A DNA stretch of 64,000 nt, from contig NW_021167092.1 of the NCBI RefSeq assembly GCF_003711515.1, positions 673,073-737,072 on the forward strand, written 5' to 3'. This DNA is from Sodiomyces alkalinus F11 (Eukaryota > Ascomycota > Sordariomycetes > Glomerellales > Plectosphaerellaceae). Position 1 is the stretch's first letter; the number at the start of each line of letters is the position of its first letter. Both the position numbers and the translations under genes were made by a program. Positions 23,310 through 34,011 of the stretch are shown piece after piece. A model generated the notes under the pieces. That model ran no database searches, was not told where the DNA came from, and saw nothing but the letters and a program-made list of their open reading frames with translations.

Positions 23310-24947
23310 CTCACGTCGAACGTATAATCCCTCGATATAACTAACTACTAGGCTACTACTCTAGTAGGAGACTTACTTAAGCGGTACGTTTACCCTAAGG
23401 CACCCGTAGTCGTTAAAACTCGTACTAGGAGCCGTATAGAGTATATCCTGAAGAAAAGTAGATACGCTTTCCCTTGAACTAGCCTCCCCTACCGCCTATT
23501 TAACGTATCCGATAATAACCCCCTTTTTTTGAGGTTTACCGTAAGTAGCGAGGAGGATTACTAAGCTATTTAATAACTCTTAGGAATAATAGAAGGAGAG
23601 TATATAGGCGGGGAAGTCGTAGATAAAGTAACCCTATTAACCCTTTTAGTAAAGGTTTATAAGGAGAGTATTATTTCTGCCCATATAGCTTTACTAGCTA
23701 TATAAAGGGTGTATAGTCACCTCTTTAAGGGTAAGTGGTTAGAAAAGTCTATTATAGAAGACCTAATTAGGGTAATAATTACTAGATAGATTGGAGATAC
23801 TAGGCCTAAGGCCTAGATTAATAACGTCGACTTATAGGGCTATAACGCTAAGAAGAGGAAGTTTAACTACTTAGACGTAAGCGAGAGGGACCTTTTTAGG
23901 ATTATACTATCCCGGCTAATTCCTTTTATATACTATATTAAAGGTAACCACTTTATTAGCCTAACCTTAGATTAGGAGACTTAGGTTATATACGTATACG
24001 ATAGTATATAGTATAATAGAGAAGCTAAAAAGCGTCTATTAAAAAGCTTCTAAGGAGCTATAAGTTAGCTATAGTATATTAAAGCCTCTAAAAAGGCTAT
24101 AGATAGCCTAGTCAGGAAATTCTATTTCGTCCTAGGCCGTTAGTAAGAGGATAAATATTTATATAGTCTATTTGTTAGTGAATAGATCTATTACGTTATT
24201 TAGGAGGGATACTTATTCCCTGCTTTATCCCGACTATACCGCCTATAAGATAGCCGCTACTATAGTAACGACGCTACTAGCCATACTAAGTATATTGGAT
24301 AGAGCTAGTTAAGCTATATAGGCGAACTCTTTAGCTTCGGCTACCGACCTAAGCTAGCTCTCGAATAATCTACCCTGTCCCCTAACCCCGCTCCTACCAC
24401 CGCTCCCGTTATAACTCCCTCCTATAATCCGCTTAAGATAACTGGTTTTAGGCGAATTAATAAGAAGTGGACGCCCGTTAACCCGCTACAAGGACTAAAA
24501 ACGCCTAAGACGCCTAAGACCCCTTAAGCGACTAAGCAGAAGTCCCCTTCCCCTAATTAGGGACTAACTAAAGTCCCGGCGTTCGATAATAATAATAGCG
24601 GCGCGTCCCTAGAGCTAGGTAACCTTAATCTTACCACCCCTAAGTATAAGAAGGTTACTAAGGAAAGTATACCCCTAACTATTAAACCCTCTCCTATTAT
24701 AATACCGCCTAAGACTCCGGAGGGCTAAGCCCCTATTAGTTCCCGTGATCCGAAGAAGGTTAAGCTAAAGGAGTAGTTAAAGCCGTAGATATAATAACCG
24801 TAGTCCGTCCCTATTAAGATTAGTTCGGCCACTAGCTACTATATATATAAAGGAGAGGACCTTATTAATTTTACTATAAGAACCGATATATAAAGTAAGT
24901 AGGAGAAGGATTAGGCGTATTAAGGTCGTAGTCTAGAGATATCTTAT
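23310..24947 (+). pseudogene. Element A accessory ORF: Ulp1-like (C48) cysteine protease, first part
   Basis: In one plus-strand frame the segment GNHFISLTLD contains His at 23949-23951, and VYVYDSI contains Asp at 24000-24002, 17 residues later. A Gln codon mutated to TAA (24144-24146) follows, and six residues on a TAT codon (24162-24164), the expected product of TGT, sits where Cys is needed. In yeast Ulp1 the catalytic His514, Asp531, Gln574 and Cys580 have the same 17- and 6-residue spacings; the Asp-to-Cys distance is 54 here against 49 there. A Pro/Lys/Thr-rich tail follows (24,370-24,800, KTPKTPKTP). Family role: removing SUMO-type modifiers. Interrupted by element C at 24947. Fold assignment is inferred from the motifs. 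Confidence 0.55.
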
Positions 24948-25161
24948 TATTACGGGTTAACCCCGATATAGAGGATCCGGCTATACTCCGGATCTTCCTG
25001 ACTGCGCGCTTAGTTAACGGACCTATATCGCTAAGTCATCGATACCTTATAGCCAGCCTAGCGCTATAGACTTTTCTTCTTTTTCTTCTTCCTTCCTTAG
25101 TTCTAGATAATCTATTATTACGACCTTACTTAGTACCACGACCTATAACTAGTCGTTTATA
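24948..25161 (+). repeat. Left (5') LTR of nested Gypsy element C
   Basis: 214 bp, matching 31958-32171 over its full length, starting TATTACGGG (the other copy starts TGTTACGGG). The target duplication CTTAT at 24943-24947 is repeated exactly at 32172-32176. A pyrimidine-rich block (TTTTCTTCTTTTTCTTC type) lies near 25,073-25,095. Oriented with plus-strand gag-pol downstream. Confidence 0.93.
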
Positions 25162-25209
25162 TATCTAGAACTTAGTAATACCCACGCGCTATACTAGCGA
25201 TAGATTAGG

Positions 25210-26470
25210 ATCCTAACGCTACTGCCTAATAACCTATTAAAATTAAATAGGTTATAGAATGGACGAACTAACGGTTCGAAGAAAATAACCGAGCTCTAAA
25301 CGTAAGGCTAAGCCCTTTCTATAAATAATATACCGATATTAACTCGAGGCTTACTCTGATATAAGAATATTACTCGGAAATACGCTAATTTATAGACTAA
25401 TAACGCGCGAGAGAAAAAGCCGATAAGCGATAACGCTAGTTAGTCGAATAGCTTATAGCCCGGCTCCTAGGATCGCCCGCCCCGTAAAACCTAACGCCGC
25501 TTAACCTAAATATTCCGGCTCCCTTATAGACCCCGATAATCCTTATACTAATAGAGTCTGCCCTATTACCGGTTTCATCGTCTACGTTATAGCCGATAAT
25601 AATAGTAGTCGCCCCGACCTTAATAGCGATACCCCGTAAGACTATCGATAACCCGGCGAAGTTCTTAGGGAAGCGAGTATATTATAGCGCGTAGGCCTAC
25701 GCGATAAAGTAAAAGCTTATAATCGATAACGACTTATTCTAGAAAAATATCTAAACTTAGTACACGATTTATAATTACTTAGGGCCCGAAGTATAATAGG
25801 TTATATCGGCCTTCTATAAAAGTAATAGGCCGGGTAAGCTTATAAACCCTAATAACTTTATAGTATATCTCGATCGTACTTACCTTAACCCCACGGAATA
25901 ATCACGGGCCGCCTAAGCCTTACGTATAATTCGTTAACGAACTAATAAGTTATTTACCGCCTTCCTGCCCTATTTTAAAAGATAGATCGCCTTTATAGGT
26001 AATACTGAATAGGAAGCCACTATATGGATCTTATTCCTTAAAGGAGCGATTACTTCGTGATTTAGGGATAAACTTATCTCCGCCCGAATCCCTATTAACT
26101 ATTATAGTATATAGGGTAATAGCGTATAAGAGAGTACTAAGAAACTCGAAGGCTACTCATTCGAATAAAACTATAATAAATAAGCTTATGACTATATAAC
26201 TGCGAAGAAGGATATTAACGGCGATATAAAGATAGGCGGAGTAAACCGTGTTAGCGATAGGAAGGCGAAGTAAGAGACTCGGATATACTATAACTATAAT
26301 AAAAAGGGGTATATCGCGCGGAACTATAAAAAGCTAAAGGAAAACTAAGACAGGGCCTGGAAGGTTAAGGAGACTCGCACGAAAAATTATAATAAAAGCA
26401 GGGATAAGTCGACTAATAAGGACGACTCGGAAAAACAGTAACTCTAACGTGAAAATAGGCGTTAAAGCCG
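25210..26470 (+). pseudogene. Element C gag with CCHC zinc knuckle
   Basis: Plus-strand frame after the 5' LTR. The knuckle at 26286-26327 reads YYNYNKKGYIARNY, that is C-x2-C-x4-H-x4-C with Cys and His codons turned into Tyr. An Asp/Lys-rich basic stretch follows (26,340-26,430). The upstream body (about 25,870-26,170) resembles a retrotransposon Gag capsid domain (LNPTE, RTNKLFTAFLPYFK-type spacing). Several TAA/TAG codons interrupt it. Confidence 0.7.
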
Positions 26471-26499
26471 ATAGCCGCGATACGGCAGGAGTAGGAGGC

Positions 26500-29400
26500 G
26501 TTTAAAGTACGTGCTAGTAGTAACCTAGTACTTATAATAGCTAGAGTAAATAAATAGTATATCCTTACCCTTATTAATACTGGCTACGACTACTATACCG
26601 CTATAAGTAAATAGTTTAGCTAAAGACTCTAATTACTATTAGTCGATAAGACGAATCGTTTACTAAATAGCTTCTCGGAAGCTATTACGACTATTAATGG
26701 CGCGGGGATCGCTGTCTATAAGCTTAAGATTAGCTGTTACCCGTAAAGGATATTCGTATATATAGTGCCCGGGCTTAATTAAGATATATTCCTCGGGAAG
26801 CCTTAGATAGAATAAAATAACGTAACGTACTACGCTAAAGATAAATAGCTTTACTACGGAGTAGCCGGATTAAATATATAACTTTATTATAAAAAGGAAT
26901 CTACCGGAGTATAATCTATCCGCGACGCCCATTTAGTTATAGGATCTATAGTCGCGGGTATTATTTAATAACTATAATAGAAGGGTAAAGAAGTCTTAAT
27001 CTAGCGAGTAAGCCTAAGCGATATCGAAAAAGCGTTATATAAGAAATAACTAGTAGACCCGAAGGACTTTATATCCGAAGAGTTACTACGAGAATTCGGC
27101 GACCTATTCGCGCCCGAGAAGGCTAATTAATAACCGCTATACTGATTAGAAGTTAACTATAAGGTAAACCTTATACCCGGAAACGATAGTAAGGAATTAT
27201 AGCTTCCCTAAAGGCCGTTTTATAATATATTAAGAGAAGAACTCTTAGTATTACGGAAAATACTTACTAACCTAATAGATAAGGGATTTATCCGTGCTAG
27301 TAGTTCGGAAGCCGCGGCTCCTATCCTCTTTATAACAAAGCTAGGCGGAGGACTTTAATTTTATTACGATTATTAATCGTTAAACGCGATTACTAAGTAA
27401 GATTATTATCTATTTCCCTTAATCGCCGAGATACTATAGAATCTAAGCTAAGTAAAATAGTTGACGAAGCTTAACGTAGTTACCGCCTTCTATAAGATTA
27501 GGATAGCCCTAGGATATAAATATAAGACCGCGTTCTAAACTCGGTTTAGGGTCTTCGAATAGCTTATCTACCCGTTCGGCCTAAGTAAGGCTCCCGCGAC
27601 TTTCTAGTAATATATTAATAAAATACTATAGCGCTTCCTAGACGACTTTATTACCGCTTATATCGACGATATCCTAGTCTACTTTAATAGGAGTCGGGCC
27701 GATTATAAGGCGAAGGTAAAATAAGTGCTCCGCGTACTCGCAGACGCTAGCCTAAACCTAGATCCGTTAAAGTACGAGTTTAGCGTAAAGACCGTAAAGC
27801 ACCTAGGATTTATAATTACCGCGGGGAAAGGCGTGTCTTATAACCTAAAGAAGTTATAAGCTATTCGCGAGTAAGAAGCGCCTATAACGGTTAAGGGCGT
27901 GCGAAGCTTCTTAGGGTTTACGAATTATTACTAAATCTTTATTAAGGATTTTTCGGGGATCTCGGCCCTATTAATAACACTAACTAAGAAAGACTATACC
28001 TTTTAATAGGGTTCTAAGGAAGAAATAGCCTTTCACGAGCTAAAGGCGAGGTTCTAAGAAGGACTAATACTACGATAGTAGGACCTAATAAATAAGATAT
28101 TTACTAAGATAGACTACTCGGGGTTTACCCTTAGGGGTAGCCTAATATAAGAAAACGCGGATAGAAATCGTTATATAGTCGTATACTACTCTTATAAACT
28201 TAATAGAGCGGAATATAATTACTTAATCTATAATAAGGAAATATTAGCAATTATAAGTTATTTAACTTTATAGCGGGCTAAGCTTATTAGTTTTAGGTAG
28301 TTTATAGTCCTCTCCGATTATAAGGCCCTTCAATACTTTATAATAAAGCGAACGCTTGCTAAGCGATAAAGCCGATAGGCTAGTAAGCTTATATAGTTTA
28401 ACTTTATAGTCGAGTATCGGAAGGGAAAGGATAATATAATAGCGGACGCCCTCTCGCGTCGATAATAAGATATGCCCTAAGATATAACAGACGAATAGGA
28501 GTAATCTTATTATATTTAATTAATTCCCGATACCGCGATTCTACTTAGCGTTCGCTATATTAATAGCAGTTAATCGATCTTTAAGGCGGACTAAAAGCTA
28601 TAGCGATTATAGGGTAAGACGCTTATAACCGATAAATAATATTAAGGAGCCTTATCTACGGTTACCGAAGAAGAACGATAATTCCTACTATTATTAGAAT
28701 TAAAGCTATAAATAGCCGAGTACTTAGTCTTTACGACTAGGTTACTACTATTCCGCGACCGACTTTAGGTGCCTGGGTCTATTAAAGAATTAACGTTATA
28801 AGAGAGGATCGTTTAATTAATTTATAATTTAGTAATCGCAGGATACCCCGGATATAAAAATACTATCGCCTTAATAACGTGTTACTACTTCTAGCTAAGG
28901 ATAAATAAGGATATCCGACGATTTATCCGGAACTACGATATCTACGGAAAAGGGTATATATAGAGAAATATGAAATAAGGCCTTTTACGCCCCCTCCCGG
29001 TACTAGAATAAATACGGAGCAACCTATTAATAGATTTTATAACGGACCTACTACTAGCTAGTGCGAAGAAGGCGCGCTACCTTTAGGTTCTTATAGACCG
29101 TTTATCTAAGGCGGTAATATTAAAAGCGATAAAGATAATAGAAGCCGAAGCCTACACGGAATAGTTCCTATACTATTATTTCCGGTTATACGGAATACCT
29201 AGGTTAATTATTAGTGACTAAGGCTTAAACTAGATAAGCAGGTTCTAGAAGCACTTTTATAAGCTTACACGGATATCGCGTAAGCTTAGTATAGTATACT
29301 ACCCCTAGACCGATAGAGTAGTAAAGCGTATACACTAAGAAGTGTAAGCTTATTTATAAGCCTTTATCTATTATATTTAGGATAACTAGGATCGCCTACT

Positions 29401-30170
29401 ACCTATAGTATAATTAGCCCTAAATAACCGCGAGAGCTCCGCGATAGGGTTTAGTCCTTTTTTCTTAGAATATAGCTACTATATCGATCCGATCTAGATA
29501 ACTAAGGAGCCCCCTTTAGAACCTAGAGTATTAGCGGCCTATAACCTACTACGCTGCTTATAGGAAGCGACTAAGTTCGCCTAAGCCGCGATCGTGTTAC
29601 TATAGCCTAAGAATAAGGAGTCTACTAACTAATATCGTATACCGGCTAAGCGTTTTAAGGTTAACGACTTAGTTTAGCTATCGTTAGCTAACTATTCGAC
29701 TCCGCGACTATTATAAAAGCTTAACTAACTCTATCGTAAATACCGAGTTATAAAGGTGATTAGCCTATACGTAGTTGAGCTCGCCGTGCTATTATCGATT
29801 TACTCTTAATTCTATATAGACTTATTATATCGTGCGGGCGATAACCCCTTTCCGGGATGGGTAGTAGATAACCCTTAACTACCGCCTATTTAAGAAGTAA
29901 CCGATAATAAAGAATAGGAAGTCGAGGAAATCCTCTACGCGAGGATAAAGAGGTAAGGTAGGGGATTAAGACGTAAAATACTAATATAATAGGTAGGATA
30001 CTATAAGTCTGTATAAGAACCTTTAGAGCTATTAGCGTAAACACGGGCACTCGACAAGTTTAAAGGGAAATTCGGCTTAGTAGTAATAAACGATAGCCTA
30101 TTAGATACCTTTACGCTATTATAATATAAGAACCGATATATAAGCGATCGTATCGCGATAATTAAAAAGG
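26500..30170 (+). pseudogene. Element C pol: chromovirus-type protease-RT-RNase H-integrase-chromodomain
   Basis: The protease active site reads LINTGYDYY near 26,570 (D->N in DTG). RT shows KGFIRASSSEAAAPILF and YPFGLSKAPATF, with intact YIDD at 27659-27670 and ILVYF after it. RNase H runs about 28,080-28,480 and ends ADALSRR. The integrase core at about 29,030-29,350 has VLIDRLSKAV. A chromodomain at about 29918-30070 reads EVEEILYARIKR then VGYYKSVWEPLELLA (with RIP stops). The C-terminal chromodomain marks the chromovirus clade of Ty3/Gypsy, which uses it to target heterochromatin. The frame is among the easiest to follow in the window, but many stops make it inactive. Confidence 0.85.
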
Positions 30171-30189
30171 AGTAAGAGTGGGATATAGT

Positions 30190-31503
30190 TTAGGCCGGAT
30201 AGGCCTTATACCTTAGCCACGTTTAATATAAGCCTAGATCGATATCCTTAGCCTTAAAATCGCTATCCTTAGCATTATCGACTTCCGTAAAGGTCTTACT
30301 CTTATCGCCCCGTTATAGGTTAAAGTCCGTCTCCTTAACCTTATTATCGTTTTTATTATCGCTATTATCGGGGATTATAACCGCGCTAGCGATAATTATA
30401 CCCGTAAGCGTAAAAGCCCGCCTACGCTCCGCGTATTATTAGAATTCGGAGATTATAATATTAGCGTGACCGAGTATAAGTATCTCCCTAAATAGCCGAG
30501 TATATTCCCTTAGCTCTATAAGACTAAGGCGTCTAAAGTCTTTATCCGATAACGTTAACCCCGATAAAGGAGTAGGAGTAATAGGATAGGCGTTTTTTTC
30601 CGCTATAATATTAGGAGGGACCGGGCCCGAAACTACTACCTGACCTATAACCTCGTAAAGAGGAGATAAGGCTAATTATTCCGCCTTAGTAATAACCTCC
30701 TTTAGAGGCGATATATCTAATCCCGACGCTATATCTTCTATAACCTTTAAGGGAGGAGAAAAGACTAGTATAATTACCTTATTAGCGACCTTTATTACCG
30801 GAGGAGGTAAGGCTAGTTTAGCTACCTTATTAACGACTTAAGAAGAGGTAGCGAGGCTAATTATAGTATTACCGCTTTTTAGACATTTTCGGGAGGAGAA
30901 AGGGCTAACGCGATTATTATACTAAGAGCCTCCGCGGGATATATAGTTATAGGTAATATCGCTATTATCGCTTCCCTAGCTATAAGGGTATCCTAAAACA
31001 CCGCGTAGGCGTTAAGATACGGTTCTAACTCTTAGGAGAAGAGTTAGCGATACTATCACAACCTCTTAAGGGGGAGGAAATCTTATAGGGGCGTTCTCGT
31101 TATTATCGCTAATAAGGGTAGCCGTCTCGAATAACCTCTACGCGTGGCCTTTAAGGTACGTTAGAAGAGGAGTATACCAGTATATCTTCGTAGAGTATAT
31201 ATAGTATTTCTTTCCCTAATTAGTCTAGCTACAATAAAGGCGCTTATACTTCTTGTCGGTAACATCGCGCATATAAGGGAGGTATAGCTTAGCACGAACT
31301 TTACTAGGAGGGTACTTAGGAGGCCGATTACCCGCTAATTTCTTCTTCTTAGGTAGCCGCGAGGGCGTTAACGCGAACTATTATACGGTTAGTATCGCCT
31401 TAAGACGTAAGAGTATTATACCTATATCGTTATCGGCGGTACGCTTACTACTATTATTACCCTTATTATTATTAGGGGCTAACGCCGTCTATAAAAACGA
31501 TAT
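30190..31503 (-). pseudogene. Element C antisense accessory ORF, about 430 codons
   Basis: A minus-strand frame begins near 31503, where ATA probably replaces ATG, and can be followed to about 30,190. The N-terminal ~100 residues are basic and Pro/Lys-rich (PSRLPKKKKLAGNRPPKYPP). Next comes a segment RLYCSQTNQGKKYYIYSTKIYWYT whose Tyr codons suggest a lost Cys-based zinc site. After it come repeats of the form L-x-PPP-x-VI-x-VANKV and a charged C-terminal part (DNSDNKNDNKVKE). It lies opposite pol between the chromodomain and the 3' LTR. Family unknown. Confidence 0.45.
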
Positions 31504-31936
31504 AAGTTAATAAAGAGTTCTTAACGAAAGGATAGCGAGTAAGAGACGGCTTACCTTAAACGGGGAACTCTTAAACTAACCGAGTATTACTATTATTATT
31601 TAAGGACGGGCGACGTTAAAGGAATTATTGCTATAAGGAAGAATAAGTATGTATATAACCGCTATTACTATTATTATTACTATTAAAGGTTGGGAGGGGA
31701 ATAGAGGAAGAGAGGGCTTATAAGGAAAATAGGGCCGATATATCTACGGATAGTATCTACGCGAGAGTAGCCTATATTACTATTTCGGGCACGTGAATAA
31801 AGGTTAGCAGGCTACCTAAGATTTCTTTAATATCGAGGTAAGGGTAAGGTAAGATAAAAGGACACGACTATTCCCTTATTACCGCGACGTAAGGGGGAGC
31901 TAAACTATAACGGTAATGCGCGGTTACGTAACCCCC
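31504..31936. other. Element C 3' spacer
   Basis: Between the start of the antisense ORF and the polypurine tract. It contains an (ATT)n-like stretch near 31,662-31,685, and probably the promoter of the antisense ORF. No other coding frame recognised. Confidence 0.35.
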
Positions 31937-31957
31937 GGAGGGAGAGGGGGGAGATAG
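31937..31957 (+). other. Polypurine tract of element C
   Basis: GGAGGGAGAGGGGGGAGATAG directly abuts the 3' LTR start (TGTTACGGG at 31958), the standard primer position for plus-strand DNA synthesis. It confirms plus-strand orientation. Confidence 0.8.
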
Positions 31958-32171
31958 TGTTACGGGTTAACCCCGATATAGAGGATCCGGCTATACTCCG
32001 GATCTTCCTAACTATGTGCTTAGTCAACGGACCTATATCGCTAAGTCATCGCTACCTTATAGCTAGCCTAGCGCTATAGACTTTTCTCCTTTTTCTTCTT
32101 CCTTCCTTGATTCTAGATAATCTATTATTACGACCTCACTTAGTGCTATAACCTATAACTAGTCGTTTACA
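31958..32171 (+). repeat. Right (3') LTR of nested Gypsy element C
   Basis: 214 bp, paired with 24948-25161. It starts TGTTACGGG and ends TTTACA, so TG...CA is intact here whereas the left copy has TA at both ends. It is followed by the target duplication CTTAT (32172-32176). Confidence 0.93.
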
Positions 32172-32176
32172 CTTAT

Positions 32177-32650
32177 AGCCTATTATTCTATAGGCTAATT
32201 GAGATAAGGAATATACTATTTAGACTAAGTAACTATAGCTAGGAGGATTAGGTCTAGTTATTTAATAACCCCTATAGAGCCGCTTTATAGGATACCGCTA
32301 CTAATAGTAGTAAGTATCTTCCGCTATCGTGAGTAGTAGAGTAAGGAGGCTAGCGCTATTATAATACCGTTTCGAATAGGAGAGAGATAAGGCTACCGCT
32401 AATTAAAAGACTAAGGATGCTAATAAGCCTAACTATATAGTCGGAGGAAGGACTTTACGAAAGCGTAAGTAAAGGTATATATAAAGGATTAGATAAGCGG
32501 CGTCTTAGGGATACGGTTAGTAAAGGTGGTAAGGGAACAGTATATAAGGAGGAACTAGAACTAAAAGAATCCCTACTTAGGTATACGTAGAGGATAGGGT
32601 AATTAGAGGAATAAGGGTATATAATAGCTCTTTGCTTAGTTTATTTACTT
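32177..32650 (+). pseudogene. Element A Ulp1-like ORF, C-terminal continuation
   Basis: After element C and its duplicated CTTAT, the disrupted frame can be followed (FYRLIEIRNILFRL), then a basic tail including YIVGGRTLRKRKQ-like and RTKRIPT segments with RIP stops. A frame change near 32,350 is possible. The ORF ends roughly 70-100 bp before the right LTR of A, so it belongs to the same element. The basic C-terminus could be a nuclear-localisation or nucleic-acid-binding tail (inference). Confidence 0.4.
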
Positions 32651-32715
32651 ATATCTGCTTATTTTTAGGAGTTATCTACGCTACGAGGGCGTAAACAAGA
32701 TAACTAGGGCCGTAT

Positions 32716-33044
32716 TATAACCGCGTAGATACGATGTTAGTATAGTATCGCCAGCCGGTTCTATAACCCCCCTTTTAAGGCTACGGGATCCGCCTCCTAT
32801 ATATATATTAAAGATAGGCTCTAGATATCCCTATTAAGGGATAATTATTTAATTATTATCCTCTTTTATAATTACTTATTCCACCTTTAAGGTATCTTTC
32901 TAGTTTAACTTACGTTACCCTAATCAGAATAGTGACTACCGATCTACTTCTTCGCTAAAGGTTATAGTGGTGTTGGTTATGTTTTGGTTATATATCGTGG
33001 TTTTGCTAGACTGACCTCTTTATCTGATCTTTGTCTTGACGATC
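32716..33044 (+). repeat. Right LTR of element A, also 5' LTR of element D
   Basis: 329 bp, matching 3940-4270. The last ~110 bp keep TG and CA (for example GGTTATGTTTTGG, CTTGACGATCTGG), so this end is less mutated than the left LTR. Instead of a target duplication it is followed by a primer-binding site and a second internal region, so it serves two elements in tandem or is the 5' LTR of a second element. Confidence 0.75.
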
Positions 33045-33057
33045 TGGTGCCACTACG
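33045..33057 (+). other. Primer-binding site of element D
   Basis: TGGTGCCACTACG immediately follows the LTR, with intact TGG start. The next ~17 bases (TCTTTATCCAGTTA) also match the sequence after the left LTR, after which the two internal regions diverge completely. Confidence 0.6.
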
Positions 33058-33235
33058 TCTTTATCCAGTTACACTACTATCTTCTCTTTCTCTCCCCTCT
33101 TCTTTTCTATAGCTATATATTCCACCGCCCGCCTTTACGCCCTCTAATATATTCGCTGACGATAATAATAATAACGATAACGGTATATACTAAGGCCCCC
33201 CTAACCCTTATAATATCCCCGAGTCCGAGCTTATA

Positions 33236-33821
33236 ATGCCTACTACCGCGGCGAAGAAAAAAGCGCTAGCTAAGATAAAGGCCACGTCTAAGAAGATAGC
33301 GCCTGTAATACCCTTATAGAAGAAGCAGAAGAAGAAGAAGTAGTAAAAGGATAAGCCTCCTATTATTCTTTTAGATAACACGTTATCTACTAATGGGTAA
33401 GAGGTAAAAGGGGATAATACCTATATAAGTGAAAGCGCTACTATTATGGGGCAGAGCGAGGTATATCTAAAGGAAAACGGGGAGGGCCCTTAGGTATTTA
33501 TACCCTTAGATTCGGAGTTAGAGAGTTACGCCGATAATCTATAACTATAGTAGGTATCCTTAGTAGGTAGGGGTTATACTAAGGATCTATAGCTATAGTA
33601 GTTGGTTAAAGGTATATACGGAGGATTAAGTAGGGGTTATACCGAGAATTTATAATTATAGTAAGCAGTTAAAGGTATATAACAAAGATAGAATAGGGGT
33701 TATACCGAGAATTTATAACCATAGTAGGTGGTTAAAGGTATATACGGAGGATTAGGTAGGGGTTATACCGAGGATCTATAGATATAGTAGGTGGTTGAAG
33801 GTATATACGGAGGACGGGGGT
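33236..33821 (+). pseudogene. Element D first ORF with basic N-terminus and 21-codon repeats
   Basis: ATG at 33236 opens MPTTAAKKKALAKIKATSKK, a strongly basic start, followed by a Lys run (33,330-33,350), an acidic middle and four tandem 63-bp units (33570-33821). RIP-type TAG codons interrupt it. It sits where gag should be but shows no zinc knuckle or capsid motif before it is cut off near 33,822. It may be a Gag N-terminus or a protein of a non-autonomous element. No function assigned. Confidence 0.5.
33570..33821 (+). repeat. 63-bp tandem repeat (4 units) in element D ORF
   Basis: Units begin GGGGTTATAC at 33570, 33633, 33696 and 33759, with the next start at about 33,817-33,822. Spacing is exactly 63 bp between the first four starts. 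In frame each encodes about RGYTENL*L**VVKGIYGGL, a 21-residue unit whose stops are RIPped Gln codons, so the original repeat was Gln-rich. A partial unit precedes at about 33,530-33,569. Confidence 0.85.
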
Positions 33822-34011
33822 TTTCTTTTTTAATATAACTTATAGGGTACGCCCGGTTACCACTTTAATTATACCCCCTTAATAGTCCCGTTATGACTTA
33901 TAACTTATAAATTCGTTTAAGCGCTTAACCGTCTAAGGGGAGTAGATAGAAGGGAGGAAAAAAGGGATAGAAGAAGAAAAACGCTTAACTAGAAGAATAG
34001 AGAAAGGAGAC
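33822..34011. other. Junction between element D and element E
   Basis: 190 bp between the D repeat and the stop of the minus-strand pol of E. It has a purine-rich plus-strand stretch (33,940-33,985). No LTR matching the other side of E was found, so the 3' end of E appears lost or beyond recognition. Confidence 0.35.

Noticed and set aside
33036..33236. 66-codon plus-strand open frame at the start of element D
   Set aside because: Starts inside the LTR end and crosses the primer-binding site; low-complexity Leu/Ile/Thr composition. The likely D start codon is the ATG at 33236 in another frame.
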